Source: Aurantiochytrium sp. KH105 (Eukaryota; Sar; Bigyra; Thraustochytrida; Thraustochytriidae). From it: DNA of 64,000 nucleotides. Shown piece by piece: positions 32,905 to 42,000 of this stretch (within the stretch, counting starts at the first letter, position 1; the number at the start of each line of letters is the position of its first letter). Made by a program: the position numbers and the translations under genes. The notes beneath the pieces were generated by a model. That model was given only the letters and a program-made list of their open reading frames with translations, was not told the DNA's origin and made no database searches. The DNA lies in the NCBI GenBank assembly GCA_003116975.1, contig BGKB01000058.1, positions 62,001 through 126,000 on the forward strand, in the 5' to 3' direction.

Positions 32905-33105
32905 ATGCGGGGCTCGCGGACATTTCACTCCATCATGCTGGGGGCCTTGTCAGCGACGACGTTCGTCTCGTTCGTGGTGCTGGCCAGCGGAAGGGCCTCG
33001 GGCGAACTTGGTGTGCTGCAGATTGCCGACACAGCCGTGACGCCGGACAATGTCAAGTCTGGCTCGTTCCCACCAATCTTTACAGAGAGGCCGCCCTCCA
33101 AGTAA
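32905..33105 (+). CDS. Small single-pass membrane protein, 66 aa, unrecognised
   Basis: A short frame framed by a consensus TATA box 178 bp upstream and an AATAAA 27 bp after the TAA stop, which is stronger support than length alone gives. The protein is MRGSRTFHSIMLGALSATTF followed by more hydrophobic residues to about 29, so residues 9-29 form one membrane segment after a short basic start (positive-inside). The rest is a polar tail ending ERPPSK. This shape suits a small organelle- or ER-membrane subunit, but I recognise no family. Caution: GTGAGT at 32885-32890 is a good splice donor, so the mature mRNA could skip part of this frame. Confidence 0.5.
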   Translation: MRGSRTFHSIMLGALSATTFVSFVVLASGRASGELGVLQIADTAVTPDNVKSGSFPPIFTERPPSK

Positions 33106-33131
33106 AACACATTTGAGCTTGGCCCTATGAC

Positions 33132-33137
33132 AATAAA
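33132..33137 (+). terminator. AATAAA poly(A) signal
   Basis: AATAAA follows the small membrane-protein frame by 26 bases, a normal spacing for a short 3' UTR. Confidence 0.5.
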
Positions 33138-34029
33138 CTCCGGCGTTTCTCTTTTGTCGTGCAAGAATGTCTGCGACACGCTTGTCCGCTAGTAAAACGA
33201 GGGCTAGGTCTGTAGACAAGGCGCGCGAGATTTCTTTGACTTTTTTTATCTGGAAAAAGAGAAGAAGTCCACGAAAACAACCGGATGATGAGGTTTTTCT
33301 CTTGCGTGTACATTGCGCTACCCCGAGAAAAATGTAAGACACCTAACTGCATCAGAAGCTAGATCTCGGAAAGGAAAATAAAACCAGACGATTCTTTACT
33401 TACTCACGGATCATCCCTTCATTCAACACTTCGATTGCGCATCAACGAAGAAAACCCCCCCCCCCCCCCCCCCCCCCAAAAAAAAAGTTAGGAAAGCCGA
33501 TGAGACTCTTACCAAGCAACGTGGAATAAATTCAAATTAGGCCTACAAACACGTGAAAGAAAAACACATAAATTATGCCTGCTGGTAGCCGTCCGATCAA
33601 AGATGTTTTGTACTGTACAATTTCGCTCCCCCCAAGAGCGAGAAACGTTGAGCCTAAGAGTTCAATTCTCTTCCCACCATTGCTTTTATCTCGGCTTTCT
33701 GCGTCCTCTTCAAGACACGGAAGATGTTGTTTTTCCCGTCCTCGCCTCGAAACTAGCACAAAGACTGAGAGAAAAGAAAGGAAAGTAGGCTACTATACCG
33801 CAAAAAAATTGAAGTGGTGGTACACACTTTTTTCATTGTAGAGGGAGGGGGTCCTCATGGGGACTCTCTGTCTTGGGTGGCTGGCCTTGGCGAGACGCCA
33901 ATTCTTGCACGCAGAGCTCCATCAGCGATCCCTTCTTGGGCTGGCGAGGAGCAGCAGGAGGAGGAGGACGAGGAAAAGGAGAAGGAGGGACTTCGTTGGT
34001 CAGAAAGCTTGAACATTGGGCGACGCACG
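33138..34029. other. Intergenic, lower GC, homopolymer junction
   Basis: Separates the small membrane-protein gene from Notchless. It is notably A/T-richer than other spacers. Contains the poly(C)/poly(A) junction at 33455-33486. The plus frame is open from 33814 into the Notchless gene, but the 72 codons before 34030 (EEQQEEEDEEKEKEG-type) are not conserved-looking and are read as 5' UTR. Confidence 0.55.
33455..33486. repeat. Poly(C)23-poly(A)9 junction
   Basis: Twenty-three C followed directly by nine A. Such G/C homopolymers can form quadruplex or i-motif structures and are also frequent sites of assembly length error. Confidence 0.9.
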
Positions 34030-35709
34030 ATGGAGGGCCCCATCCGCAAGAAGGCCCGCGCAGGCCAGGCCCAAGAGCTGCCCGAGACCATGGTCGTCCG
34101 GTTCTCGCCTGCCACCGCCGAAGGCGAGGACGCGGGACCGCAGCTACCGCCCGTGGACGTGCCTCTAAGCGCGACAACGCTTCAGCTGGAGCGACTTCTG
34201 AACGAGCTGCTTGAAAAGGACGAGCGCGTCCCCTTTGCCTTTTACGTGACCGAGGAGAAGTCCGAGGTGGTGGCCAGCCTCAAGGACACCATCAAAGACC
34301 GCAACCTGTCAACCGAGACAGTGCTGGAGATTAACTACGAACCCCTTTCGCTCTTTAAGGTGCATCCCATGACGCGATGCACAGACAGTCTCCCTGGACA
34401 CACGGATGCTCTGCTGCACGTGAGCTTTAGCCCGGACGGCGAGCAGCTTGCAAGCGGCGGTGGCGATACAACTGTTCGATTCTGGAACGTGGCGTCGCGC
34501 ATGCCACGCCATGTCTGCAAAGGACATCGTAACCACGTGCTGTGTACGGCGTGGTCCCCCGATGGCCTGCGCTTTGCATCTGGCGATCGCAATGGCGAGC
34601 TCCGCCTCTGGGACCCTGCGACGGGTGCAGCCGTGGGCAAGCCGCTTACCGGCCACCGACAATGGATCACTTCACTCGCGTGGGAGCCGCAACACGCCAA
34701 TCCTGCGTGCGAGCGTCTCATTAGCGGTTCCAAGGATGGCACAGCTCGCGTGTGGAACGTGCGAACCGGTCGCAGCGAAATGACTCTGACGGGTCACTCG
34801 GACTCGATTGAGGCCGTGCGTTGGGGTGGTGAGGGCCTCTTGTATACCGCTTCTCGCGACAAGACCATCATGGTTTGGGCAGTCCGTGACCCGCTCGCTG
34901 TCTTGGCGCCTGATGCCTCGGAAGAGGACAAGCGCGCCACTCCCTTTAAGCTTATTCGCGTGCTCAAGGGCCATGCCCATCGCATCAACTCTATTGCTCT
35001 TTCCACGGACTACTTGAATCGCACGGGCGCCTTTGACCACACCGGCAAGTTTTTCGTTTCCGAAGAGGAAAAGAAGAAGAATAACAAACAAGAGTCCGAA
35101 GGCATGAAGGAGGTCAAGCCCGAAGGCGCCGCGAAAGAAACGCAAGACGGAGCGACGAAAAAGGCGAAAAAGAGCGCCTTTGACCGCGACGGTGCATTTG
35201 CAGCGGCCAAGGCGAGATACGAGACGGCCAAGGCTCAGCATGCACGGACGCACGACGCATCCGTGCCATTTGAGCGTCTCGTATCGTGCTCGGATGATCT
35301 TACGCTGTACATGTGGCACCCTACGACCGACAAGAAACCTGTAGAGAGGCTCTTTGGTCATCAGCAGCCTGTCTCACACATTTCATTTTCTCCGGACGGA
35401 CGTTTTCTGGCAAGCGCATCCTTTGACCGCAAGGTCAAGCTGTGGTGCGGACGCACTGGCAAGTTTTTGTCCACATTGCACGGTCATGTTGGTCACGTGT
35501 ATTGGGTCTGCTGGGCTCCCGATAGTCGTTTGTTGTGTTCGGCGTCAAAAGATTCGACTCTCAAGGTGTGGAGCGCACGAGACTCGCGCAAGCCCAAGCA
35601 GACGCTCAGTGGCCACTTTGACGAGGTCTACGCGCTGGATTGGAGTCCGAATGGCGAGCTCATTGCCTCGGGAGGCAAGGACCGGGTTCTCAAGATCTGG
35701 GCCGAGTAG
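34030..35709 (+). CDS. NLE1: Notchless/Rsa4 homologue, 60S ribosome assembly
   Basis: A 559-aa WD40 protein that docks on pre-60S particles and is released by the Rea1/Midasin AAA ATPase. The N-terminal NLE ubiquitin-like domain (about 20-115) shows VDVPLSATTLQLERLLNELL, VPFAFYV and ends in the family signature VLEINYEPLSLFKVHPMTRC; the Glu after Tyr is the residue known to coordinate the Midasin MIDAS metal. Eight WD repeats follow, starting SLPGHTDALLHVSFSPDG and ending LDWSPNGELIASGGKDRVLK. A Lys/Glu-rich insert (about 345-390) interrupts one blade, as in other NLE proteins. Start set at MEGPIRKKARAGQ by family length. Intronless, ends TAG. Confidence 0.95.
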   Translation: MEGPIRKKARAGQAQELPETMVVRFSPATAEGEDAGPQLPPVDVPLSATTLQLERLLNELLEKDERVPFAFYVTEEKSEVVASLKDTIKDRNLSTETVLEINYEPLSLFKVHPMTRCTDSLPGHTDALLHVSFSPDGEQLASGGGDTTVRFWNVASRMPRHVCKGHRNHVLCTAWSPDGLRFASGDRNGELRLWDPATGAAVGKPLTGHRQWITSLAWEPQHANPACERLISGSKDGTARVWNVRTGRSEMTLTGHSDSIEAVRWGGEGLLYTASRDKTIMVWAVRDPLAVLAPDASEEDKRATPFKLIRVLKGHAHRINSIALSTDYLNRTGAFDHTGKFFVSEEEKKKNNKQESEGMKEVKPEGAAKETQDGATKKAKKSAFDRDGAFAAAKARYETAKAQHARTHDASVPFERLVSCSDDLTLYMWHPTTDKKPVERLFGHQQPVSHISFSPDGRFLASASFDRKVKLWCGRTGKFLSTLHGHVGHVYWVCWAPDSRLLCSASKDSTLKVWSARDSRKPKQTLSGHFDEVYALDWSPNGELIASGGKDRVLKIWAE

Positions 35710-36373
35710 TGTAATGTCATAATCTTCATTCTGGTGCATTATTTCTTTTCCCGTATTGTACTGCCTATTCCGTGTTGTTGCACTGCTTGCGTTGTACGTA
35801 TTACCTTCGTTAAGCTACCTGTGTTGTATGCTGCTTGCGAAAGAAAAGCTGCGTCGTATGCCAAAGACTGCGTTATGGAAAAGAAATCACAATTGCGTTT
35901 GGTCGGTGAACGAAGTACCAATCCGTGGTGCACTGCTTTTGCTCGTTTGCCATTTGAGCTTCAGTTCCCAAAGATCAAATCCTCGCTCGCAGCTGCTTGC
36001 TTGCTTTGCCCCCCCCCCCCCCCCCGCCCGCGCGCGCGCGAGAGAGAGAGTGAGTTCTCTCTCTCTCTCTCTCTTAGGATAGGTTTCCATGCCTGCCAAC
36101 CAGCTACAAGAAAAGACAAGAGGGAAACGGAACAAATAGAGAAAAAATGAAGACACACATAGGATGAAGACGAAGACAAGTCGAGGCCAGCGGGCAAACG
36201 ACCAAAGGAGGGGGGAGGAAGACGAGCTGACGCCGAGGCGCACAGAGGCGCGAGCGCAAACGTGAAAACTTACATGCGAGCAGTAATGGCCCAACATGCG
36301 AGCGTTCTTGACGACTCGCATGCTCCGCAACACGGCTCGCACACAGACAGGCACACGAGAGGGCATTGTGATA
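35710..36373. other. Convergent intergenic region with stacked simple repeats
   Basis: Lies between the 3' ends of Notchless (+) and the ankyrin gene (-). No coding sequence supported. It contains the poly(C)/(CG)/(AG)/(CT) block at 36009-36074. Confidence 0.6.
36009..36074. repeat. Poly(C), (CG)n, (AG)n and complementary (CT)n in series
   Basis: Seventeen C, then CGCGCGCGCG, then AGAGAGAGAG, a short GTGAGTT spacer, then (CT)n to 36074. The AG and CT arms are complementary and can fold as a hairpin with a loop of about 7 nt in the 3' region shared by two convergent genes. Confidence 0.85.
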
Positions 36374-36895
36374 TTAGAAAGGCCAGCAGCCGCAAAAGAA
36401 AAGGCTGCTGCTGCTGCTGCCACCGGGTTTAAGAAGCTTGGCAATGTCCTTGAAGCCATTCTGCTTGGCCAAATCGTAGGCGGTCATCCCACCATTGTCG
36501 ACGAGGGTAAAGTCGGCTCCGTTTTGCAGCGCCCACGCAACAAAGTTATACTTTCCTTGGTCCGCGGCCATGTGCAAGGGCGTAGATCCAGTATTAGACA
36601 CCTTGTTTATATCTGCTCCTGCGAGTCCCAGCTGCTCTGCGCACTGGACGGCGTCCACGACGGCGGCCCAGTGCAAGGGTGTCCTCCCGCTCTTGTCCTG
36701 AATATCCACGATGGCACCTCGATCCAAGAGCAGAGCGACCACCTCGGTGCTGCCCGAGGCAACGGCGCGATGGAGTGCCGTTCGGTTGGCAGCGCCAAAC
36801 TCGTTGACGTCGATCATGTCCTCATCGATGCAGGCACGGACCGCGTTGGCGTTGCCCTTGTAGGCCGCCTTGTGCAAGTCCGTGTCGCGGGGCAT
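36374..36895 (-). CDS. Ankyrin-repeat protein, 173 aa
   Basis: A compact protein made almost wholly of ankyrin repeats: DTDLHKAAYKGNANAVRACI, RTALHRAVASGSTEVVALLL, RTPLHWAAVVDAVQCAEQLG, STPLHMAADQGKYNFVAWAL and MTAYDLAKQNGFKDIAKLL, each with the usual TPLHxAA turn. Five repeats are enough for a stable solenoid, so this is likely a protein-binding adaptor; the partner cannot be read from sequence. The tail is a Ser run (from an AGC repeat) ending FFCGCWPF, whose two Cys followed by hydrophobics could be lipid-modified, which is speculation. Start at 36895 gives the first repeat intact. Confidence 0.88.
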   Translation of the reverse strand: MPRDTDLHKAAYKGNANAVRACIDEDMIDVNEFGAANRTALHRAVASGSTEVVALLLDRGAIVDIQDKSGRTPLHWAAVVDAVQCAEQLGLAGADINKVSNTGSTPLHMAADQGKYNFVAWALQNGADFTLVDNGGMTAYDLAKQNGFKDIAKLLKPGGSSSSSLFFCGCWPF

Positions 36896-37161
36896 CTTTC
36901 CGTCGCGACAAGCTTTTGCTTGCTTACAGACCCCTACAGCTCCGTATTGCCACTGCTGACCACTCTAAATCCCGCGCCGCCAAAATGGTCTTGTGCGCTC
37001 GCTCGCTCGCTGCAGCGCCGCGTTGTAGCTGCGAGAGGTTCGCGAGGTCTCCACAGCCTCCCGCAAGTCACCGTGGTACCTCACCTCTGCTCCTTTTGGT
37101 CCTGCTGCTGGTCCTCTTGCTCCTCAAGCTGCTGCTGCTGCTGCTGCTGATCAATCTTCAA

Positions 37162-37473
37162 TCAATGCACGCGCTCCTGGTCGGCGTCTCCGGGCCGCGC
37201 TCGAAGCAGGTCCGGCGTCGCGCCGTCGCTGCTGCTGCTGCTGCTGCTTTTGCGGGTCTTGACCGCCTGCAGTAGGCCTGACCGGCCGTCGCGCGCCTCG
37301 CTCGCGGGCTCGGGCTCGGTCTCGCGCGCGTGGCGGGGGCCGGGCGTCGCGATCCGATTCCGCGCTGCACTGCAGGCAGGTCCTGCGTCGGCGTCCTCGC
37401 CCACCTCGGCCTCGGCGTCGGCGAAGTCCAAGCCCACGACGACGACGAAGAAGAAGGTGTCGTCCGCGATGCA
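37162..37473 (-). CDS. Possible terminal exon of an unrecognised gene
   Basis: The minus strand reads TTTGAAATTCAG then TGC ATC GCG GAC in frame, open for 103 codons to TGA at 37164-37162. The CAG just before the frame resembles a 3' splice site, and third positions are almost all C or G in this frame. The peptide is acidic (LDFADAEAEVGEDADAG) with a Ser run from an AGC repeat and no known domain. A GTGAGC donor candidate lies about 140 bp upstream (near 37610). Without RNA data the 5' exon cannot be fixed, and a chance open frame in GC-rich DNA is a real alternative. Confidence 0.3.
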   Translation of the reverse strand, partial: CIADDTFFFVVVVGLDFADAEAEVGEDADAGPACSAARNRIATPGPRHARETEPEPASEARDGRSGLLQAVKTRKSSSSSSSDGATPDLLRARPGDADQERVH

Positions 37474-37754
37474 CTGAATTTCAAATCACCCCGATCGACG
37501 GATCGGCGTCCGGCCGCCTGCACCCGCGAACCCGCGGCCGCGCCGCGCGCCGCGCTCGCTCCCTTGCTTCGCCTCCGCGCCGCGCGCCGCCTCTCCGCGC
37601 CGCGCGAGCTCACCGCTTCGCTTCGCACGCTCGCGCGCAAGCTGCAGAAAGAAGGAGAGAAAGGCGTCTGTCTCTCTCTCTCTCTGTCTCCCTCTCTCTC
37701 CGTCTGTGCACGCAGGCGAAGCAAGGGAGGCAGGCCTCGCTCACTGGCTTATCG

Positions 37755-37820
37755 GCGCCGCAAGTGCGCCTCCCGGCCTTTCCGCACTTGCCGCCGCGCA
37801 TAGCGCACTTGCGCCGCGCG
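37755..37820. promoter_or_regulatory. Cluster of three ACTTGCGSCGC-type elements
   Basis: Copies: GCGCCGCAAGTGC (37755-37767, reverse), GCACTTGCCGCCGCGC (37784-37799) and CGCACTTGCGCCGCGC (37804-37819). The last is a perfect 16-bp match to 32495-32510, the first an 11-bp match to 2191-2201 and 32551-32561. Spacing and mixed orientation match the cluster upstream of ValRS. Confidence 0.5.
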
Positions 37821-38065
37821 CCGCCCACTGCGCCTTTGCGCGGTCACCCGACCTTCGGAAAGAAAGAAAAAGCAAGCTCTCCACGAGCAGAATGCACACC
37901 CCGCAGGACTCGCGCCGCACCCCCCCCCGCCGGCGTCCTGCCGCCTTCCTGGCGGAACCCGGTGGACAGCCGGCGGGGGCACGCGGCGAGTCAGACTTCT
38001 CACCCAGCGCCGCGCACCCGCGCCCTATCCGCCGCCGCAGCAAGGAACGCGCAGGAACCGCGCGC

Positions 38066-38094
38066 TCCCTAGCACTCGCTAGGGATTACGCTAG
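38066..38094. promoter_or_regulatory. CTAG inverted repeat
   Basis: CCCTAGC-ACTC-GCTAGGG is a perfect 7-bp inverted repeat with a 4-bp spacer, followed by ATTACGCTAGCG. The 10-mer CCCTAGCACT recurs at 50069-50078 and GCTAGGG at 50131-50137, upstream of the QCR9-like gene. A regulatory role is inferred. Confidence 0.35.
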
Positions 38095-39025
38095 CGCGAC
38101 CCGTGACTTTTTTCCCCGTTTTTCTTTCACTGGTTTCTTGTTCGGGCCGGCGCGAAAATGGGTTGCGCAGACGTAACATCGCCGCCCTCGGGGAGACTGA
38201 GAGCGGGGAGTAGGACGACCTGCTGCTGGCCGGGGTGGACGACGCGGCGTGCAGAGCGTGGAGAGCGTGCTTGACGCGCTCGGCCCGACGGCGACGTGTT
38301 GGGCGGCATGAAACGATGGATGCAGGGAAGCTGGAGGGTGGGCTTATGTTCGGGTTTGGAGGACGCAGAGTTGGGGAGATACCGGGTGACCCAGGTATGG
38401 CAGAGGCCGTCGAAGAGGGACATGGCCATCGACACGAGAGAACGTGCTCCGCAGAGGGTCGAGGTAGGTCCGCGAGGACGATCATGGGGGACCAGCGCGT
38501 GCGCACACACGCAACGTGCCCCGTGTCGAGGACTCTTTGCCGCCGATCACAATTTGCTCGGTACGACGGCATTTGGTCGTCGGACGCATCATCTTCGGAC
38601 CCATTTTGCAAGCAACAGCAACAGTCGTTCGATGTCCATCCTTTTGTTCGCAGAGTGAGCTGGCTGATCCTCGGCCTCAAGACCTGCAGCTGCAGCTAGC
38701 TAGCTAGCTAGTTGCCTGCAGCTGATCGAACACACAGTCAAGCCCATTCATTCCCTTCCTTCTCAGCCAGCCTGCCCAATATGGGTTGCGCAATGAATGA
38801 AACGCACAAAACACTGTGATCAGAAGGAGTGATGCCGAGCAGAAGACTGCCATTGCGGAGGGCGGGGCGGGGCGGGGCGGGACAGAGCAGGCCCGCTCGG
38901 CGGCGCTTCGGCGCGTCGTGACACCAAAAGACTGGGGGTGAACAGAATCGGCTGATAATAACAGTCCTAATTGCGTTGCGTTGCGTTGAGACCTGCGACT
39001 GGCACTCGCGCCGCTGCAGGTCGCC

Positions 39026-42000
39026 ATGGACGACCTGCAGCCACCGCCGTCGCCGCCGCCGCCATCACAAAACCTCAAAAAAGACGGGGACCGTGGCAAT
39101 ACCGAAGTGGAAAAGGAGCCTCAGGTCACCGCGCACAAGAAGGAGACGTCGAGAATGCCGCCTCCTCCACCCACGATGCCGCCTCCACCGCCGGGGCCGC
39201 CTCCGCTGCCAGGTGCTAGACGTGGCGTGCTTGCGAAACAACCACCACCACCGCCACCACCCCCTTCGTCACCGCCGCCGCCAAGCAAATTGCCACAAGC
39301 TTCATCGTCCCCTCCTCCACCACCGATGCCACCACCGGCTGGAGCAGGAGCAAGCAAATTCACGCCGCCGAGTGCACCGCCAGCAAAGTCATCAGCCTCT
39401 GCGAAGAATGACGAACCGCAGCATCAGCAGCGGTCCGCCATCAAGTCTGTGGGGTCTTTGCGCAGACCAATGCCACCGCCCAGCGCCGCGTCACTCCCTC
39501 CTTCGCCTCCACCACCTCCGCGAACGCCATCTTTTCCATCCCCGCCCCTTGACGACGCAGATGGCTTTGAACTTGCGCCTCCTCCCTCATCGAGTGACAC
39601 CAAAGTGTACCAAGGCGAGCCGCAGCAACCTGCTAGTGAAAGCACGACGCCGTCATTCAGATCCTTTGGGCGTAAGATCCGCAACCTCGTCGTGGCCACC
39701 AAAGAATCGCCCGCACGTGGCGAGAAAACCAATGCCACACGCCCAGAAACAGAGAGCCCAGCGGCAACGCGACCGTCAACATTCAACTTGGTCGACCCAC
39801 CAGCGCCGCGCGCAAATGCGACGCGCCCGCCCCCCGGTCTGGGACTCGAAAGAACGTTTTCCGGGACTTCAACCCGACGAACACCCTCCAAGTTTCTGGA
39901 GCGGTCTTCCTCCGCGCGCGCTCCGGATGCCGTTGCAGATATGGGCCCCAAATCTCCATTGTCCCCTGAAGCTACACTTTTGCAGGAAATGATGCACGTC
40001 GCCAATGCGCGATCAAACATGGCTGCGCCTCCGCCTCCCCCACCTGGACTTGAGGCCGAGATGGCAGCCCCTGATACGCTTCTTCCGCCCCCTGGAATGT
40101 CTGCATCTGTGAACCCCTCTGATAGCACAAGTAGCGAGACCAAGGCAATGGATGTCCCGTCGCCGCCTCATTCGCCTCCTGAATCTGAATCTGACTCTGA
40201 AATTGAGGGCGAGCCGTCGCAAAAAACCTTGGAGACGCCCAGGGCTACATTGGATTTGTCGAGCCAGCCTTCGCCCTTGCCACCAGACTCAGCGAATACG
40301 AGCGATGAGGACACGGCCGACTCATCTCGACGGTCCTCATTTGTTTCCGAGATCGGAGAGAACCAGAATGACAATGTACAAGAAGAGGAGGAGGACATCT
40401 TCAACGTTCCTCCTCCACCGCCACTCGACAGCGCTTCGGGGTCACGCCCGTCATCTGCATCATCGCAAGCCTCTACGCCTGCACTCTCGCCGCCTTCACA
40501 GCCATCTCAGATTGAAATGCTATCGCCACCTTCCCCTCTTGACTTGGAGAACCTTTCACCAGCACAGGATCAAGCAGTAAGCTCCGAGGAAGACATTCCA
40601 TCGCCTCCGTCGCCGCCTCCAGAGCTGGACGAGCCCGAAGTTCTGCAAGCCCCTCCGTCGTCAAGTAATAAGAGTAAAGGAGGAGTGACGCTTCGTAGCC
40701 TCATGTCTTCTTCCTCCTCTTCACCTTTTTCAGAAAATTCTACTCCTCGCGATGAACACCACGCCTCGGAAGGGTCCGAGTCGTCTTCGTCGAGTTCATC
40801 GCCCGACACATTTGGGGAATACGACCTCTCGTTTCCCACGCCTGGAATGCACATTTTGCCTTCTTTGCGTGAAGAAGACGAAGAGCAAGTCGACGACGAT
40901 GACGACGACGACGACGACGAAGAAGAGGACGTCGATGAAGAGAAAGCTGCAGTCAATAACCAGAGTGACCCGGGCTCAGATGGAGCGGGAAAACGTGATG
41001 AATTGGGTTCGCCTGCTGGGCCACCGGAGTCTCCCAGCGAGTCTAAGCTCAATCCGCAAGATCATGATCGTGAGGCATCGGCAACAAGGACGTCATCTAC
41101 TGCACTCGAGCCTGCGACGCGCCAGCCCACGTCCACAAATGCGGACCAGGGAGTTGAGGCACTACCATTGAGCGAGGTTGAGACGGCCACTAATCGTGAA
41201 TCCATCGCCGAGCCACCGTCGCTCGATATGGAAGTCGATGCCCCGCCTTTGCCCCCAAGAGTAGCCAGGAAGAAGAACGACGCATTTGCTCAAGACAGAA
41301 ATCTGCACTCTCACCGTCCTGCAGCTTCAGGGTCGCTTCCTTCGGTTCCCGCGCCTCCGACACTAGATACGGACGTGGGCGATTGGCCAATGCCTCCCAG
41401 TGACGACGAAAGTGAGAACGAAAAACTCGTTCAGACGGAAGACATGCAAACATCTGGTGATGCAGCTCCCGACACGCTGTCCTCCCTTCCCGCACCTCCA
41501 ATGCAAGATGTGCATGTGGGCGAAAGCGGCAAAGAGATCGGGAACAGCGATTCCTCGAGGTCAAAGATGGAATATTCGCCTTTGTCTTCGTCTGAGACGC
41601 CTCTAGAAGGTACCAAGAGCAAAAGGATAAACCCAGCAGCTCATGACGCGCTGCCACCTTCCACGTCCTCCCCTTCGCTTGCAGCCCTGACATCACTGCC
41701 GCCACCTCCGGGCCCGCCTGATGTTGCCGAAGAAGAAGAAGAAGAGGAGGAGTTTGATGCTGGATTTTGGCTACCACCACCGCCAACTCCACCTTCATCC
41801 AGGAGAGCTGATGGAGATTTGGGAGACGAAGATCACACGCAGAAAGAACCGCATCAGGCACTGTCTGCACTCACGCTCGTCTTGAACAACAACGAGGGCG
41901 ATGATGATGATGATGATGATGACGGCTACTTGGACCCTCATACGCCCGAAGACTCTCCCCCGGATGAGCCTGCGTCTCCACGGGATCCACCGAGCGATCC

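Larger units (their letters stand above)
37474..39025. other. Intergenic region upstream of the proline-rich gene
   Basis: Holds three ACTTGCG-type elements (37755-37820), a CTAG palindrome (38069-38094), a run of TAGC (38694-38711) and GGGGC repeats (38862-38881). Presumed promoters for the minus-strand exon(s) at 37162-37473 and for the plus-strand gene at 39026. Open frames within it are Arg-rich shadows without domains. Confidence 0.5.

Noticed and set aside
33814-34029. 72-codon extension of Notchless
   Set aside because: Acidic, not family-like; family length fits the 34030 start.
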